DNA of 25,357 bases from Sphingobacteriaceae bacterium (GCA_023251695.1 JAHEYE010000031.1:1-25357); one strand, 5' to 3'. Shown: positions 9,479 to 17,750, counted from the first letter of the stretch. Notes: generated by a model not told the origin, from the sequence alone. Numbers and translations are program-made.

Positions 9479-10639
9479 ATGGCAAAAGAAGTAAAAAACA
9501 TAGAATACGGCTTAGAAAAAATATTTGAAGGGGCACAGGATTTTCTTCCTTTATTAGGAACTGATTATGTCGAATTTTATGTGGGTAACGCAAAGCAGTC
9601 TGCTCATTATTATAAAACAGCTTTCGGTTTCCAATCGTTCGCTTACGCAGGATTAGAGACAGGTTTAACAGACAGAACATCGTATGTTTTAAAACAGGAT
9701 AAAATCCGCTTGGTATTAACCACAGCTTTAAAAAGTGATTCTCCCATAGGCGAACATGTAAAAAAGCATGGTGATGGAGTTAAAGTAATCGCACTATGGG
9801 TGGAAGATACGCGAAAAGCATTTGAAGAAACCACCAAGCGTGGGGCAAAACCATTCATGGAGCCAATTGTAGAAAAAGATGAGAATGGTGAAGTGGTAAG
9901 AGCAGGAATTTATACTTATGGCGAAACCGTTCATATGTTTGTCGAGCGTAAAAATTATAGGGGAACTTTTTTGCCGGGCTTTAAAGAATGGAAAAGTGAT
10001 TATAATCCGGCGCCGGTTGGTTTAAAATTTATCGATCATATGGTTGGTAATGTAGGCTGGAACCAAATGAATGTAACAGTAAAGTGGTATGAGGAAGTAA
10101 TGGGTTTCGTAAATTTTTTGAGTTTCGACGACAAGCAAATCACCACTGAATACTCTGCTCTGATGAGTAAGGTAATGAGTAATGGAAACGGAAGAATCAA
10201 ATTTCCTATTAATGAACCTGCTAAGGGAAAAAAGAAATCACAAATCGAAGAATACATTGATTTTTACGAGGGAGCTGGCGTGCAACATTTGGCATTGGCA
10301 ACCGACGACATAATAAAGACGGTAGCAGAGCTAAAAGCACGTGGTATTGAATTTTTACCGCCACCACCACAATCTTATTATGACGAAGTGCCAAAACGTT
10401 TGGGTGTGCATAAGGATATGATGAAGGAAGATATTAAAGAACTTCAGAGATTATCAATCCTTGTTGATGCCGATGAAGAAGGATATTTATTACAAATATT
10501 TACAAAACCGGTTGAAGATCGTCCCACTTTATTTTATGAGGTTATTCAGCGCATGGGCGCAAGAGGTTTTGGAGCAGGTAATTTTAAAGCCTTGTTTGAA
10601 AGTATTGAAAGGGAGCAGGCATTACGCGGGACTTTATAA
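9479..10639 (+). CDS. hpd: 4-Hydroxyphenylpyruvate dioxygenase
   Basis: Cytosolic Fe(II) enzyme that converts 4-hydroxyphenylpyruvate to homogentisate in tyrosine degradation. The 386 residues make two vicinal-oxygen-chelate halves: the N-terminal half begins around DYVEFYVGNAKQSAHYYKTA, the catalytic half around LKFIDHMVGNV. The iron facial triad is visible: H187 (IDHMVGN), H270 (VQHLALATDDI) and E354 (LFYEVIQRMG), with spacings close to those of characterised enzymes. The C-terminal RGFGAGNFKALFESIEREQ stretch is typical of the family. The length fits the longer HPPD type. Homogentisate dioxygenase is often a neighbour but is not in this window. The gene sits alone between an upstream leader region and a terminator, so it is probably monocistronic. 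Confidence 0.97.
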   Translation: MAKEVKNIEYGLEKIFEGAQDFLPLLGTDYVEFYVGNAKQSAHYYKTAFGFQSFAYAGLETGLTDRTSYVLKQDKIRLVLTTALKSDSPIGEHVKKHGDGVKVIALWVEDTRKAFEETTKRGAKPFMEPIVEKDENGEVVRAGIYTYGETVHMFVERKNYRGTFLPGFKEWKSDYNPAPVGLKFIDHMVGNVGWNQMNVTVKWYEEVMGFVNFLSFDDKQITTEYSALMSKVMSNGNGRIKFPINEPAKGKKKSQIEEYIDFYEGAGVQHLALATDDIIKTVAELKARGIEFLPPPPQSYYDEVPKRLGVHKDMMKEDIKELQRLSILVDADEEGYLLQIFTKPVEDRPTLFYEVIQRMGARGFGAGNFKALFESIEREQALRGTL

Positions 10640-10658
10640 AAATAAGTTCTATTAAATT

Positions 10659-10690
10659 AAAAAGGCAACACAATAGGAGTTGCCTTTTTT
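10659..10690. terminator. Bidirectional terminator between hpd and the TonB receptor gene
   Basis: A perfect 11-bp stem (AAAAAGGCAAC at 10659-10669, GTTGCCTTTTT at 10679-10689) with a 9-base loop. Its flanks are T-rich on the plus strand and, because of the A run on the left, on the minus strand too. It can end both converging transcripts. Confidence 0.88.
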
Positions 10691-10716
10691 TTGTTTCGGG
10701 AAACATTGGGTAAACT

Positions 10717-13158
10717 TTACAGTTTGTATCTTAAACTCACTATAAAGTTTCTCCCGGGAGCATTAATACCACTTGCAAAAGCCCGGTATCTGTTATCGGT
10801 AATGTTCTCACAAGCTGCATTAATCCGCAGATTTTTTGTTATGTTATAACCTGCCCTGATATTAAGGGTAAACCAACCGGGCATTCCATTCGCGGTAGCA
10901 TATTGTAAATTATCTTCCCCGCTTGGACTGTATTCAGAAAGAACTTTTTTACCGTTATAGCGAACGAAAAATTCTGCATCAGTATTTTTTGCTTTGTAGA
11001 TAATACTGCTTTGACCGAATACCGGAGAAATGTGATCCAAAGGATAAATAGTATCTTTTTTCACATCTGAATATCTGCCGTAAGTAAAGTTGATGGAACT
11101 TTTAAAAGAAACATTCTGGTTAAAATCCAGTTGACAACCTGCATTAACACCATAAATATAGGCCCTGTCGGTATTTTGCATGGCTTGTACTTTGTATTTA
11201 GTTCCCTGATAGGTTACAGAATCCTGTCCATTCAACTTGAAGTCTCTCTGAGTTAAGTAATTTTCAACGATAGTATAAAAACCCGTTACATCAAATTTAT
11301 ATTTCCCGTTCATGACCTTGCTGATCCCTAATTCAAAGTTGTAAGCGTATTCGGGTTTTATGTTAGGATTGGCGACAATTAAAATACTGCCGCCTGAAGC
11401 AAATAACTTACTCATGTCATCCACATTCGGTGTTCTGAATCCGGTATTTGCCAATAGGGAAACTTTGTAATCATTTTCGGCTTTCCATGTAAAACCTAAA
11501 CTTCCGGTAACAGCCTGACTTTTTTGCACGGCTTTTGGATCAGGAAATTTAAATGGAAGTGTATCTGTGAAATTACAAACAACTGAAGCATTGGTATATC
11601 TGATTCCATCCGAAATAATAAAATGATCGTTTACTTCAAAAGCGTGTGAAATGTAGGCAGCAAAAGTGTTCATTTTGCTGGCCGCAGCATAACGTGTATC
11701 TGCACGGTAAGTACTGTCTTTTACAATATCGAAATTTTTAGCAGTAGATTTTACATCATTGCTTGTAAATTCGACGCCGTATCTTACTTCATGTTTTTCT
11801 TTGATGTTTTTCATTACATCCAGATTAGCAGAAATTACACCTACATCTTCCATTTGCGTTGTACGATTATTTTTTCTGAATTGACGGGTGATTCTGTTCT
11901 GATCAATTTTCTGATAAGCAACAATGAACTTGATATTATCGCTTACCCCAGTTTTGGCATCATGATTTAAAGTATAAGCAACCATCATGCGGTTTTGTGT
12001 ATAATAATTTTCCGCAAATTTTAAATTGCTTCCCGAATAATCCCCGGCTAAGCGGTCGAAACGCGGTAACTCAGGCGTAAGGTTCATCTGAAAATTTAAA
12101 TTATGCGTCAAGTGTTCGCCTGTTTTAATACTGAAGCGTTGCATAATGTCCATTTGCTTGTATCCGCTTCCAACCAGTTTATTGTTGTTCGGATTTTGAA
12201 CCATTGTATCACGACCGGCTTTAGTTTGTCCGCCCGCAACTGCGAAACTGCCTAGGTTTTCTCCTCTTTGTATCACATAATAACTGCGGTCCCATTTGTT
12301 TGTATAACCATTTAACTTAACACTTCCGCTCGTAAGATCATCAAAACTCGAATATGTTACATTAGTTAAAGAAGCAAATTTTTTAAACCCTAAGTTAAAA
12401 TCAACATGCCCGGTCATTTCATTATTCACACTTGCATAACGAACCATAGCATTTGCTTTTAAAAGCATTTTATCAGTTGTGCTGAATTGCGCGTTTTTGG
12501 TATAGAAATGCATTACGCCACCCAAAGCATCGCTACCATACATTGTAGATGAAGGCCCGAAAATCACTTCTGCTCTTTCGAGCATTTGCGCATCCAAAGT
12601 CATTACGTCCTGTAAATGTCCGGACCGGTAAATGGCATTATTCATGCGCACACCATCTACAACAATTAATACGCGGCTGGCTTCGAATCCGCGGAAGTTT
12701 GGACTGCCGCCCCCCATCTGACTTTTTTGCGAAGTTATGTTTCCGGTATTCACCAAAACATCACCGGTATTTGATTGATTGCTGAACTCTATATCTTTTT
12801 GTTTGATAACTTCCATCGAATAGGGCACATCAATCTTTTTCTCTTTGGTGCGGTTAGCCGAGAAAACTACTTCATCAAGCATAATGATTTTGGAGGTAAG
12901 GCTTATATTAAATGTTCCCGGGCCGCCCACGATCTTTTTAGAAAAATAACCGAGTTGTGATACTGTTAATGAGTCTGATTTATCAAGCGATGTCAAATCA
13001 GCTTTACCGGATGCATCCGTTAAAACGCTAAGGTTGTTTTTATCTTTTATAGATACGTTTTCTATAGCTTCGCGTGTTGAGTTATCACGGACGGTAATCG
13101 TTTGAGCCGGGGCCATTGCGCATATGCACGCCAGCGGCATGAACAATAATTTTTTCAT
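10717..13158 (-). CDS. TonB-dependent outer-membrane receptor, heme/hemoglobin type
   Basis: An 813-residue receptor. Residues 1-19 are a signal peptide (ending APAQ). A short, divergent carboxypeptidase-like domain follows (about 20-88). The plug covers about 105-225 (DVLVNTGNITSQKSQ, SPNFRGFEASRVLIVVDG, GPSSTMYGSDALGGV), and a barrel runs to the end (FIVSLRYKL). The block FRTP at 574-577 with NPNIKP at 597-602 matches the FRAP/NPNL signature of heme and hemoglobin receptors such as HmuR. The QNPNNNKLVGSGYKQMD region also resembles the hemoglobin/transferrin/lactoferrin receptor family. Heme or another iron source is thus the most likely substrate, but siderophore or other metal uptake cannot be excluded. 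No HmuY-like lipoprotein is nearby. It lies 47 bases downstream of the 176-residue gene and is probably co-transcribed with it. Confidence 0.87.
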   Translation of the reverse strand: MKKLLFMPLACICAMAPAQTITVRDNSTREAIENVSIKDKNNLSVLTDASGKADLTSLDKSDSLTVSQLGYFSKKIVGGPGTFNISLTSKIIMLDEVVFSANRTKEKKIDVPYSMEVIKQKDIEFSNQSNTGDVLVNTGNITSQKSQMGGGSPNFRGFEASRVLIVVDGVRMNNAIYRSGHLQDVMTLDAQMLERAEVIFGPSSTMYGSDALGGVMHFYTKNAQFSTTDKMLLKANAMVRYASVNNEMTGHVDFNLGFKKFASLTNVTYSSFDDLTSGSVKLNGYTNKWDRSYYVIQRGENLGSFAVAGGQTKAGRDTMVQNPNNNKLVGSGYKQMDIMQRFSIKTGEHLTHNLNFQMNLTPELPRFDRLAGDYSGSNLKFAENYYTQNRMMVAYTLNHDAKTGVSDNIKFIVAYQKIDQNRITRQFRKNNRTTQMEDVGVISANLDVMKNIKEKHEVRYGVEFTSNDVKSTAKNFDIVKDSTYRADTRYAAASKMNTFAAYISHAFEVNDHFIISDGIRYTNASVVCNFTDTLPFKFPDPKAVQKSQAVTGSLGFTWKAENDYKVSLLANTGFRTPNVDDMSKLFASGGSILIVANPNIKPEYAYNFELGISKVMNGKYKFDVTGFYTIVENYLTQRDFKLNGQDSVTYQGTKYKVQAMQNTDRAYIYGVNAGCQLDFNQNVSFKSSINFTYGRYSDVKKDTIYPLDHISPVFGQSSIIYKAKNTDAEFFVRYNGKKVLSEYSPSGEDNLQYATANGMPGWFTLNIRAGYNITKNLRINAACENITDNRYRAFASGINAPGRNFIVSLRYKL

Positions 13159-13205
13159 TAGTAAAATAATTTTGGTTAAGAATAATAAGTAATAAAAATT
13201 GCTTA

Positions 13206-13736
13206 TTAACTCAGAGGAGGCGGCGTGAGAACGGTCATGTAACCGTTGACTGTTTTGGATTTATTATCTTTTAAATAGTCATAATTACAGCTAAATATTT
13301 TTATCTGAGAATAATTTTTTTGAAAAAACCTGAGCGATAAAAAATCTTTTATAAGATGATTATTTTTTTTCCCTGTATTCCCCGTATTGTAAGTCTCGTT
13401 AAAATCATTCTGATACCGATCCATTAACTCTTTTTCGTGTTTATCATTCACCACTTCTAAAATAACTTTTGTACCCGAATTGCTTATGCTTATAATATCA
13501 AACATGACACCGTTTAAACAAATTTCCTTGTTTTCATCGAGCCATCTTATTTTACCGTTATCTGAATAAAGTTCGCTAGGGTTAATTTCAAGCTGTTCAT
13601 GTTTTGCAAATTGGGAACGTATATATAACTTAAATTCCTTTTTATGCGATTTCAGCACACTTTTATAAATAAAATAGTGACCGGTAAAAAATACCGTAAC
13701 CAATAAAAGGCTAATAATAAAGGTGGCTTTTTTCAT
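13206..13736 (-). CDS. Small membrane-anchored protein of unknown function upstream of the TonB receptor
   Basis: A 176-residue protein, probably anchored by one N-terminal helix (about residues 4-26, ATFIISLLLVTVFFTGHYFI) with the rest in the periplasm. The exterior part has the block NGKIRWLDENKEICLNGVMFD and later a charged, Lys/Asn-rich region, ending in VLTPPPLS. I do not recognise a named family. From general memory of Bacteroidota genomes, similar short proteins with an (I/F)xWxxxxEI...NGxMFD block sit beside TonB receptors. That is recollection, not something the sequence proves. The gene is first in a two-gene minus-strand unit, with a good promoter-like sequence in front of it. A role in assisting or sensing uptake by the receptor is inference only. 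Confidence 0.8.
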   Translation of the reverse strand: MKKATFIISLLLVTVFFTGHYFIYKSVLKSHKKEFKLYIRSQFAKHEQLEINPSELYSDNGKIRWLDENKEICLNGVMFDIISISNSGTKVILEVVNDKHEKELMDRYQNDFNETYNTGNTGKKNNHLIKDFLSLRFFQKNYSQIKIFSCNYDYLKDNKSKTVNGYMTVLTPPPLS

Positions 13737-13746
13737 TTAACTTAAC

Positions 13747-13778
13747 CAAAAATAACAATTTAGCCTCTAATAAACCAA
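13747..13778 (-). promoter_or_regulatory. Bacteroidota-type promoter for the minus-strand membrane protein/receptor pair
   Basis: On the minus strand an exact TAnnTTTG box (TATTTTTG, plus-strand 13747-13754) lies 10 bases before the ATG at 13736. A TTG lies 21 bases upstream of the box (plus-strand 13776-13778). Both element and spacing fit the Bacteroidota -33/-7 promoter model. Confidence 0.5.
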
Positions 13779-13811
13779 CATTTAAGCCTCCATTTATTGA
13801 TGAATAAATAT

Positions 13812-13819
13812 TACCTTTA
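13812..13819 (+). promoter_or_regulatory. panD: Possible -7 promoter box (TACCTTTA) for panD
   Basis: A near match to TAnnTTTG, 6 bases before the panD ATG. The nearest TTG is only about 12 bases upstream, so the -33 part is weak. The 89-base gap is divergent and must hold promoters for both directions. Confidence 0.35.
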
Positions 13820-13825
13820 CCCGCT

Positions 13826-14176
13826 ATGCAAATCCAGGTCCTAAAATCTAAGCTTCACTGTGTTACAGTTACCCAAGCCGAATTAGATTATATTGGAAGC
13901 GTTACCATTGATGAAGATCTGATGGAAGCTGCTAATTTAATTGAAAACGAACAAGTCCATGTTTTAAATAAAAACAATGGCGAACGGGTGATTACTTATG
14001 TAATAAAGGGTGAACGGGGAAGTGGAGTAATTTGTCTGAATGGACCTGCGGCACTTAAGTTTAAAAAAGGCGATGTTATTCTTGTGATCTCCTATGCGGA
14101 AATGGACTTTGATAAAGCCAAAACTTTTAAACCCTGGGTTGTTTTCCCAGATACCAAAACAAACAAATTAAAATAA
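13826..14176 (+). CDS. panD: Aspartate 1-decarboxylase proenzyme (pyruvoyl-dependent)
   Basis: Makes beta-alanine from L-aspartate for pantothenate and CoA. The 116-residue proenzyme cleaves itself between Gly24 and Ser25 (YIGSVT), and Ser25 becomes the pyruvoyl group. Both residues are exactly in place, as are K9, R54 and Y58 (GERVITYVIKGERGSG), which bind substrate or take part in catalysis in the E. coli enzyme. The C-terminal half has the usual NGPAALKFKKGD and VISYAEM blocks. Length and start agree with the family. panC, a common partner, is not next to it here. The following flippase-like gene starts 7 bases after the stop, so the two are likely co-transcribed. Confidence 0.97.
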   Translation: MQIQVLKSKLHCVTVTQAELDYIGSVTIDEDLMEAANLIENEQVHVLNKNNGERVITYVIKGERGSGVICLNGPAALKFKKGDVILVISYAEMDFDKAKTFKPWVVFPDTKTNKLK

Positions 14177-14183
14177 TAAGCTT

Positions 14184-15194
14184 TTGAAACCCAAAACCAA
14201 ATCCATAATTCAATTTGTTGTATTTCTTGGTTTAGGTATTTTATTGGTTTGGCTTGCATACACCCAGGTAGCAAGCGAAAAAGAGAAAATTTTGAAGGCC
14301 TTCGCAAACGCCGATTACTTTTGGGTTTTTATTTCTTCATTAATCGCATTTTCGAGCCACGTTTTAAGAGCCTATCGTTGGAATTATTTATTGGAACCTT
14401 TGGGTTATAAAACATCCTTCTTCAATGCAAATGCAGCTGTTTTCATTGCCTACTTCGCAAATTATGCCCCAATCCCTAGACTGGGCGAAGTGTGGCGTTG
14501 CACTGTTTTAGACCGCTACGAAAAAGTTCCTTTTCAGGTAGGATTCGGCACCGTAATTACAGAAAGAATTGTTGATACTATTCTTTTGCTAGTTATATTC
14601 GGACTCACTTTATTATTCCAGTTTTCGGAGCTTATAGGCTGGTCGAACGAATATATATTTGATCCGGTTCAGGCGAAATTTACGGCGATGTCCTCCTTCA
14701 AGCTCATTGTAATTTGTCTTGTTTTTAGTATTGGTCTGATTGCTTTTTTATTTTACCGTAAAAAACTGGCCGGCAAACTAAAAGGTAAATTCGGAGGAAT
14801 CATTAAGGGATTTCTCGAAGGACTTTCCTCCATCCGCAAAACAAAAAACTTTTGGGCATTCGCCGGACTTAGCGTTTTAATCTGGACCATGTATTTTTAT
14901 TCATCTTACACCTGCATGAAAGCTCAACCTGAAACATCGGTTATCGGGCATAAAGAATGTTTAACCATTATGGTGTTCGGTACTTTGGGAATAGTTTTCA
15001 CACCCGGTGGTTTAGGGGCCTATCATTTAATTGTTGCTAATATTCTATTTTTTTATGGTATCGAAAAAGCACCGGCTGCAGCAATGCCCTGGTTGATCTG
15101 GACCTCACAATTTATTATTATTTCAATCACCGGATTAATTAGTTTGGCCTTATTACCAATTGTAAATAAAAAGAAAAATGTTGTATCACAATAA
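14184..15194 (+). CDS. Flippase-like integral membrane protein (lysylphosphatidylglycerol synthase transmembrane-region family)
   Basis: A 336-residue inner-membrane protein with about eight hydrophobic helices. It belongs to the family that includes the membrane half of MprF and AglD-type proteins (UPF0104). Visible family features are SHVLRAYRWNYLLEPLGY, the loop YFANYAPIPRLGEVWRC with its RLGE motif, TERIVDTILLLVIFG, and the late FTPGGLGAYHLIVANIL. There is no cytosolic aminoacyl-transferase domain, so it is not a full MprF, and lysyl-PG synthesis should not be assumed. Lipid or polyprenyl-linked substrate flipping is a family-level guess. Start: TTG at 14184, 7 bases after the panD stop; no ATG fits better. 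Its 3' end overlaps the next gene by 17 bases. Confidence 0.85.
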   Translation: MKPKTKSIIQFVVFLGLGILLVWLAYTQVASEKEKILKAFANADYFWVFISSLIAFSSHVLRAYRWNYLLEPLGYKTSFFNANAAVFIAYFANYAPIPRLGEVWRCTVLDRYEKVPFQVGFGTVITERIVDTILLLVIFGLTLLFQFSELIGWSNEYIFDPVQAKFTAMSSFKLIVICLVFSIGLIAFLFYRKKLAGKLKGKFGGIIKGFLEGLSSIRKTKNFWAFAGLSVLIWTMYFYSSYTCMKAQPETSVIGHKECLTIMVFGTLGIVFTPGGLGAYHLIVANILFFYGIEKAPAAAMPWLIWTSQFIIISITGLISLALLPIVNKKKNVVSQ

Positions 15195-15669
15195 ACTCTC
15201 AAAAAAAATTGTTGCAGCGAACGATATCAGCCGTGCGTTGAACCTTGAAAGATTTTATGACAAAAAAATTGTATTCACCAATGGTTGTTTCGATATTTTA
15301 CATCGCGGCCATGTTGAATATTTGAGCAAAGCACGTGATTTAGGAAATGTTTTAGTGCTTGGATTAAATACTGATGCTTCTGTTAAACGTCAGAATAAAT
15401 CACCTGAACGCCCGGTAAATAATCAAGAAACACGCGCAACTATTATCGCCGCTTTAGAATGTGTGGATTATGTTGTGTTGTTTGATGAAGATACTCCTCT
15501 GGAGCTTATTAAATTGGTTCAGCCGGATGTTTTAGCTAAGGGCGCCGACTATAAACCCGAAGACATTGTTGGGTATGACATAGTAAAAGCAAGGGGTGGC
15601 CAAACCATCACCATTCCTTTAACCGAAGGCTTTTCTACCACCGGATTAATCGATAAACTAAAAAAATAG
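15178..15669 (+). CDS. rfaE2: RfaE domain II-type nucleotidyltransferase (D-glycero-beta-D-manno-heptose 1-phosphate adenylyltransferase-like)
   Basis: A 163-residue cytidylyltransferase-like enzyme corresponding to the C-terminal domain of HldE. It would transfer AMP to heptose 1-phosphate in ADP-heptose synthesis for lipopolysaccharide. The nucleotide-binding block GCFDILHRGH (residues 36-45) holds the HxGH motif. Other typical blocks are VLGLNTDASV, RPVNNQETRATIIAALECVDYVV, DEDTPLELI, VLAKGADY and STTGLIDKL (153-161). The kinase domain is absent, as in organisms where the two halves are separate genes; no kinase gene is in the window. The ATG at 15178 lies inside the end of the upstream gene (17-base overlap), indicating translational coupling. 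Some members of this family act on other sugar or polyol phosphates, so the substrate is less sure than the fold. Confidence 0.9.
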   Translation: MLYHNKLSKKIVAANDISRALNLERFYDKKIVFTNGCFDILHRGHVEYLSKARDLGNVLVLGLNTDASVKRQNKSPERPVNNQETRATIIAALECVDYVVLFDEDTPLELIKLVQPDVLAKGADYKPEDIVGYDIVKARGGQTITIPLTEGFSTTGLIDKLKK

Positions 15670-15691
15670 CCTAATATCTCTCCTAACTCCC

Positions 15692-15733
15692 AACTCAATA
15701 CTCCCAACTACGAACTCAATACTCCCAACTACG
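15692..15733. repeat. Two perfect tandem copies of a 21-base repeat
   Basis: The unit at 15692-15712 (starting AACTCAATACTCCC and ending ACTACG) is repeated without change at 15713-15733. A degenerate piece precedes it (CTAACTCC at 15683-15690). The repeat is C-rich and G-poor on this strand, unlike the coding sequence around it. It lies in the 147-base gap between rfaE2 and the flippase gene. Confidence 0.9.
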
Positions 15734-15757
15734 AACCTCAGTTCGTTAATATCTTAA
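15731..15757 (+). promoter_or_regulatory. Short hairpin and possible -7 box upstream of the flippase gene
   Basis: ACGAAC-CTCA-GTTCGT (15731-15746) makes a 6-bp stem with a four-base loop and lacks a T run. Directly after it GTTAATATCTTA (15746-15756) repeats the sequence found at 24149-24160 before the sigma gene and contains a TATCTTA box. Promoter function is a guess from that match. Confidence 0.3.
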
Positions 15758-15816
15758 CCATTATTCACAAATCGGCGTTTTTGTGTTCTGTAATTTTATA
15801 GGACTAATACAAAAGC

Positions 15817-17313
15817 GTGAGCAATCCTTTAAAAAAACTGGCCGGACAAACAATGATTTATGGTTTAGGAACCATATTGCCGAAGTTTTTGAATTATTTT
15901 CTTACGCCGGTTCTTACTTATGCATTTGCTGCCGCAGAATATGGAATTAACGGACAGTTGTTCGCTTACATTTCTTTTTTGAATATTATTTTCACTTACG
16001 GAATGGAAACAACTTTTTTTAATTTCTATACCAAGAACGAAAATAAAGAAGAAGTTTATAATAACGCTCTCATCATGTTGCTGGCAAGTTCTGCCATAAT
16101 GGGATTGATACTATTTTTTTTAGCACCAACTATTGCAGAATGGCTCTCAACACCTAATACAACATACCCCACTATTTTTATTGTATGGTGTGCTTTAATA
16201 ATTACTTCTGATGCCATAATGGCAATTCCATTTGCGAAACTGCGCTCCGATAATCATCCTTTAAAATTCTCAATCTTAAAAATAATTAATGTGGTTATTA
16301 ATGCCGGACTCACTGTATTTTTTATTTTAATCTGCAAACCTGCTTACGAAAGAGGTGAAGCAAGTTTTTTTGCTACTGTGTATAATCCTGAAATTGGAAT
16401 CGGGTATTGTTTCTTATCCATGTTAATTGCGAACGCGGTCACTTTGTTTCTATTGGGAAAACAATTTGCATCACTAAAATTCAGGATAAACAAAGAATTA
16501 TTAAATCAAATGCTCAAATACACCTGGCCATTAATTATCCTGGGTTTGGCAGGAATGGTGAATGAAACTTTAGACAGGATTATCTTAAAAGAATTAATGG
16601 TGGATAAAGACGCTGCGCAAGTTGCGCAAGGTGTTTACAGTGCTTGTTATAAAATTGCAATTTTAATGACGATTTTTATTCAGGCTTTCCGTTTTGCAGC
16701 AGAACCATTTTTCTTTAATCAGGCCGCCGATAAAAATTCGAAAAAGCTTTATGCAATTGTGATGAAGTATTTCGTTATTTTTTGTTCATTCCTTTTTTTA
16801 GGAACGATGATGAACATGGACTGGATAAAATATTTTATTGATGAAGAATACCGCGCCGGACTAAGCGTAGTGCCAATCTTATTAATGGCTAATTTATGCT
16901 TAGGGGTGGTTTACAATCTTTCCATCTGGTATAAACTAAGCGGAAGAACCGGTTTTGGCGCAACAATTGCCATCGTTGGTGCTGTTGTTACTATTGCGAT
17001 AAATATAATATTCATTCCACAATACAGTTATGTCGCCTGTGCCTGGGCAACTTTAGCTGCGTATGGGGTTATGATGATAGTTTCCTATGTACTCGGACAA
17101 AAACACTTCCCAATTAAGTATAATTTAAGGGCCATTTTTGTGTATGTCATATTAGCACTTGGTTTTTACGGACTTTCTTTCACCTACCAAAGTATTGATA
17201 ATCTCATTCTTAAATTAGCTTTGAATAATTTGTTGGTATTATTATTTGCATGGTTGTTTTATAAATTGGAATTTTCCAATCTAAAGAACGTAAAAAGCCA
17301 GTTACAATCATGA
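15817..17313 (+). CDS. Wzx-like oligosaccharide/polysaccharide flippase (MOP superfamily)
   Basis: A 498-residue polytopic inner-membrane protein with roughly 12-14 hydrophobic helices. The N-terminal pattern KKLAGQTMIYGLGTILPKFLN followed by YFLTPVLTYAF is typical of polysaccharide-biosynthesis flippases of the MATE/MVF type. These flip lipid-linked oligosaccharide units across the inner membrane for O-antigen, capsule or exopolysaccharide. A long central segment (LLNQMLKYTWPLIILGLAG, DRIILKELM) also fits. The start is GTG at 15817; no nearby in-frame ATG gives the usual N-terminus. It overlaps dut by four bases (ATGA), so the two are translationally coupled. No polymerase or glycosyltransferases are nearby, so the substrate is unknown. 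Confidence 0.88.
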   Translation: MSNPLKKLAGQTMIYGLGTILPKFLNYFLTPVLTYAFAAAEYGINGQLFAYISFLNIIFTYGMETTFFNFYTKNENKEEVYNNALIMLLASSAIMGLILFFLAPTIAEWLSTPNTTYPTIFIVWCALIITSDAIMAIPFAKLRSDNHPLKFSILKIINVVINAGLTVFFILICKPAYERGEASFFATVYNPEIGIGYCFLSMLIANAVTLFLLGKQFASLKFRINKELLNQMLKYTWPLIILGLAGMVNETLDRIILKELMVDKDAAQVAQGVYSACYKIAILMTIFIQAFRFAAEPFFFNQAADKNSKKLYAIVMKYFVIFCSFLFLGTMMNMDWIKYFIDEEYRAGLSVVPILLMANLCLGVVYNLSIWYKLSGRTGFGATIAIVGAVVTIAINIIFIPQYSYVACAWATLAAYGVMMIVSYVLGQKHFPIKYNLRAIFVYVILALGFYGLSFTYQSIDNLILKLALNNLLVLLFAWLFYKLEFSNLKNVKSQLQS

Positions 17314-17747
17314 TTACTATTAAAGTTGTAAACCAATCTAACCACCCTTTACCCGAATACGCCACCGATTTTTCGGCCGGACTCGATTTAAGAGCGAATT
17401 TAAATTTACCAATTGTTTTAAAACCACTTGAAAGAACCTTAGTGCCAACTGGCTTGTTCATAGAATTACCGCAAGGACTCGAAGCACAAATCCGTCCACG
17501 CAGTGGTCTGGCTTTTAAAAATGGAGTTACCGTTTTAAATTCTCCCGGCACAATAGATGCCGATTACCGAGGCGAGATAAAAGTGTTACTCGTGAATTTG
17601 TCTAATGCCGATTTTATCATTAATGACGGTGAACGCGTTGCCCAAATGGTAATTGCTAAACACGAAACCATTAAATGGAATGCAGTGCAAACATTGGAAG
17701 AAACCAAACGCGGTGCCGGAGGATTCGGTCACACAGGAACAAAATAA
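17310..17747 (+). CDS. dut: Deoxyuridine 5'-triphosphate nucleotidohydrolase (dUTPase)
   Basis: Hydrolyses dUTP to dUMP and pyrophosphate, keeping uracil out of DNA and feeding dTMP synthesis. The protein has 145 residues, as expected of the trimeric family, and all five motifs in order: AGLDLRA, RPRSGLA, GTIDADYRGEI (with the catalytic Asp), GERVAQMVI and RGAGGFGHTG. Motif V has His where many enzymes have Ser; the rest is canonical. The ATG overlaps the stop of the flippase gene (ATGA). A 102-base gap with an inverted repeat separates it from pgk. Confidence 0.97.
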   Translation: MITIKVVNQSNHPLPEYATDFSAGLDLRANLNLPIVLKPLERTLVPTGLFIELPQGLEAQIRPRSGLAFKNGVTVLNSPGTIDADYRGEIKVLLVNLSNADFIINDGERVAQMVIAKHETIKWNAVQTLEETKRGAGGFGHTGTK

Positions 17748-17750
17748 TTT

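Noticed and set aside
10693..10704. Second hairpin GTTT-CGGG-AAAC next to the bidirectional terminator
   Set aside because: A four-pair stem is too weak to call; the neighbouring 11-bp stem already explains termination.
13206..13736. HmuY-type or FecR-type partner of the heme receptor
   Set aside because: It has no lipobox, FecR domain or HmuY-like pattern; only a single N-terminal helix and an unassigned periplasmic part.
14184..15194. Calling the flippase-like protein MprF (lysylphosphatidylglycerol synthase)
   Set aside because: The cytosolic aminoacyl-transferase domain is absent; only the membrane region is present.
15692..15733. CRISPR array
   Set aside because: There are only two copies, directly adjacent with no spacers, and no cas genes in the window.
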